From the NCBI GenBank assembly GCA_938045615.1, contig CALIBC010000099.1, positions 1 through 5,087 on the forward strand: a DNA stretch of 5,087 nucleotides, in the 5' to 3' direction. The DNA is from an uncultured Clostridia bacterium. Its GTDB lineage: Bacteria; Bacillota; Clostridia; Peptostreptococcales; Anaerovoracaceae. This document shows, piece after piece, positions 5,031-5,087 of the stretch. The translations under genes were made by a program, and so were the position numbers. Numbering within the stretch: the stretch's first letter is position 1; every line of letters starts with the position of its first letter. The notes below the pieces were generated by a model. That model searched no databases. It was not told the origin of the DNA and was given only the letters and a program-made list of their open reading frames with translations.

Positions 5031-5087
5031 TTACACTTCTTTCCGCGAGGCGTCGATGCGGAGGAAGATGAAGAGGAGGATGGTGAA
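5031..5087 (-). CDS. C-terminal end of a probable membrane protein, partial
   Basis: The minus-strand frame reads FTILLFIFLRIDASRKEV and then TAA. A hydrophobic run followed by a short basic tail is typical of the last membrane helix and cytoplasmic end of a transporter or other multi-pass protein. The codons favour C in third position (TTC, ATC, CTC), as in real genes nearby. Only 18 residues are visible, so the family cannot be named. The hairpin right after the stop supports a gene end here. Confidence 0.55.
   Translation of the reverse strand, partial: FTILLFIFLRIDASRKEV

Noticed and set aside
5056..5087. Start of a plus-strand gene (ATG CGG AGG AAG ATG ...)
   Set aside because: The reading is almost all Arg/Lys with rare AGG codons. 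The opposite strand gives a plausible membrane-protein C-terminus with a stop and a following hairpin.

Overview
This 5.1 kb window looks like a chromosomal accessory region of a Bacteroidota bacterium. The evidence is a TAnnTTTG-type -7 box upstream of the main operon, starts with AT-rich leaders and no Shine-Dalgarno sequence, a Bacteroidota-type lipoprotein, and a protein resembling DUF6261, a family I know only from this phylum. The intermediate GC content would suit a Porphyromonas/Tannerella-like organism, but that is a guess. Every gene I can support lies on the minus strand, so transcription runs from right to left.

Right edge (about 4526-5087): the last 18 codons of a probable membrane protein (5031-5087) are followed by a hairpin. 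Next comes about 500 bp without a firm gene. It holds a convincing promoter (-7 box at 4838-4845) and then a leader of roughly 300 nt. The leader contains a long-range inverted repeat, a compact hairpin, a run of nine C (minus strand) and a doubtful 74-codon ORF whose stop overlaps the next start as ATGA.

Centre (1332-4525): a tight four-gene operon with gaps of 13, 16 and 3 nt. In transcription order it encodes a lipoprotein (213 aa), a zinc-ribbon plus DUF805 membrane protein (272 aa), a zinc-ribbon single-pass membrane protein with a beta-rich C-terminal domain (330 aa), and a soluble zinc-ribbon protein (235 aa). The last three share an almost identical N-terminal ribbon (CPYCGExI...KCxxCxEWL) joined to unrelated C-terminal domains. 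The simplest inference is an envelope-associated complex or sensing system in which a common cytoplasmic ribbon docks three different outputs. No known system with this composition comes to mind.

Between operons (878-1331): a striking non-coding array of palindromic cores (TTGACARCWGTCAR) repeated exactly every 42 bp. It is bounded by a perfect 27-bp inverted repeat, and its linkers mostly alternate in orientation. It lies downstream of the operon and upstream of the last gene.

Left edge (2-877): a DUF6261-like protein with a long Lys/Pro/Asp-rich repetitive tail that runs off the window. The array next to this gene and the zinc-ribbon trio are the two parts most worth a second look.
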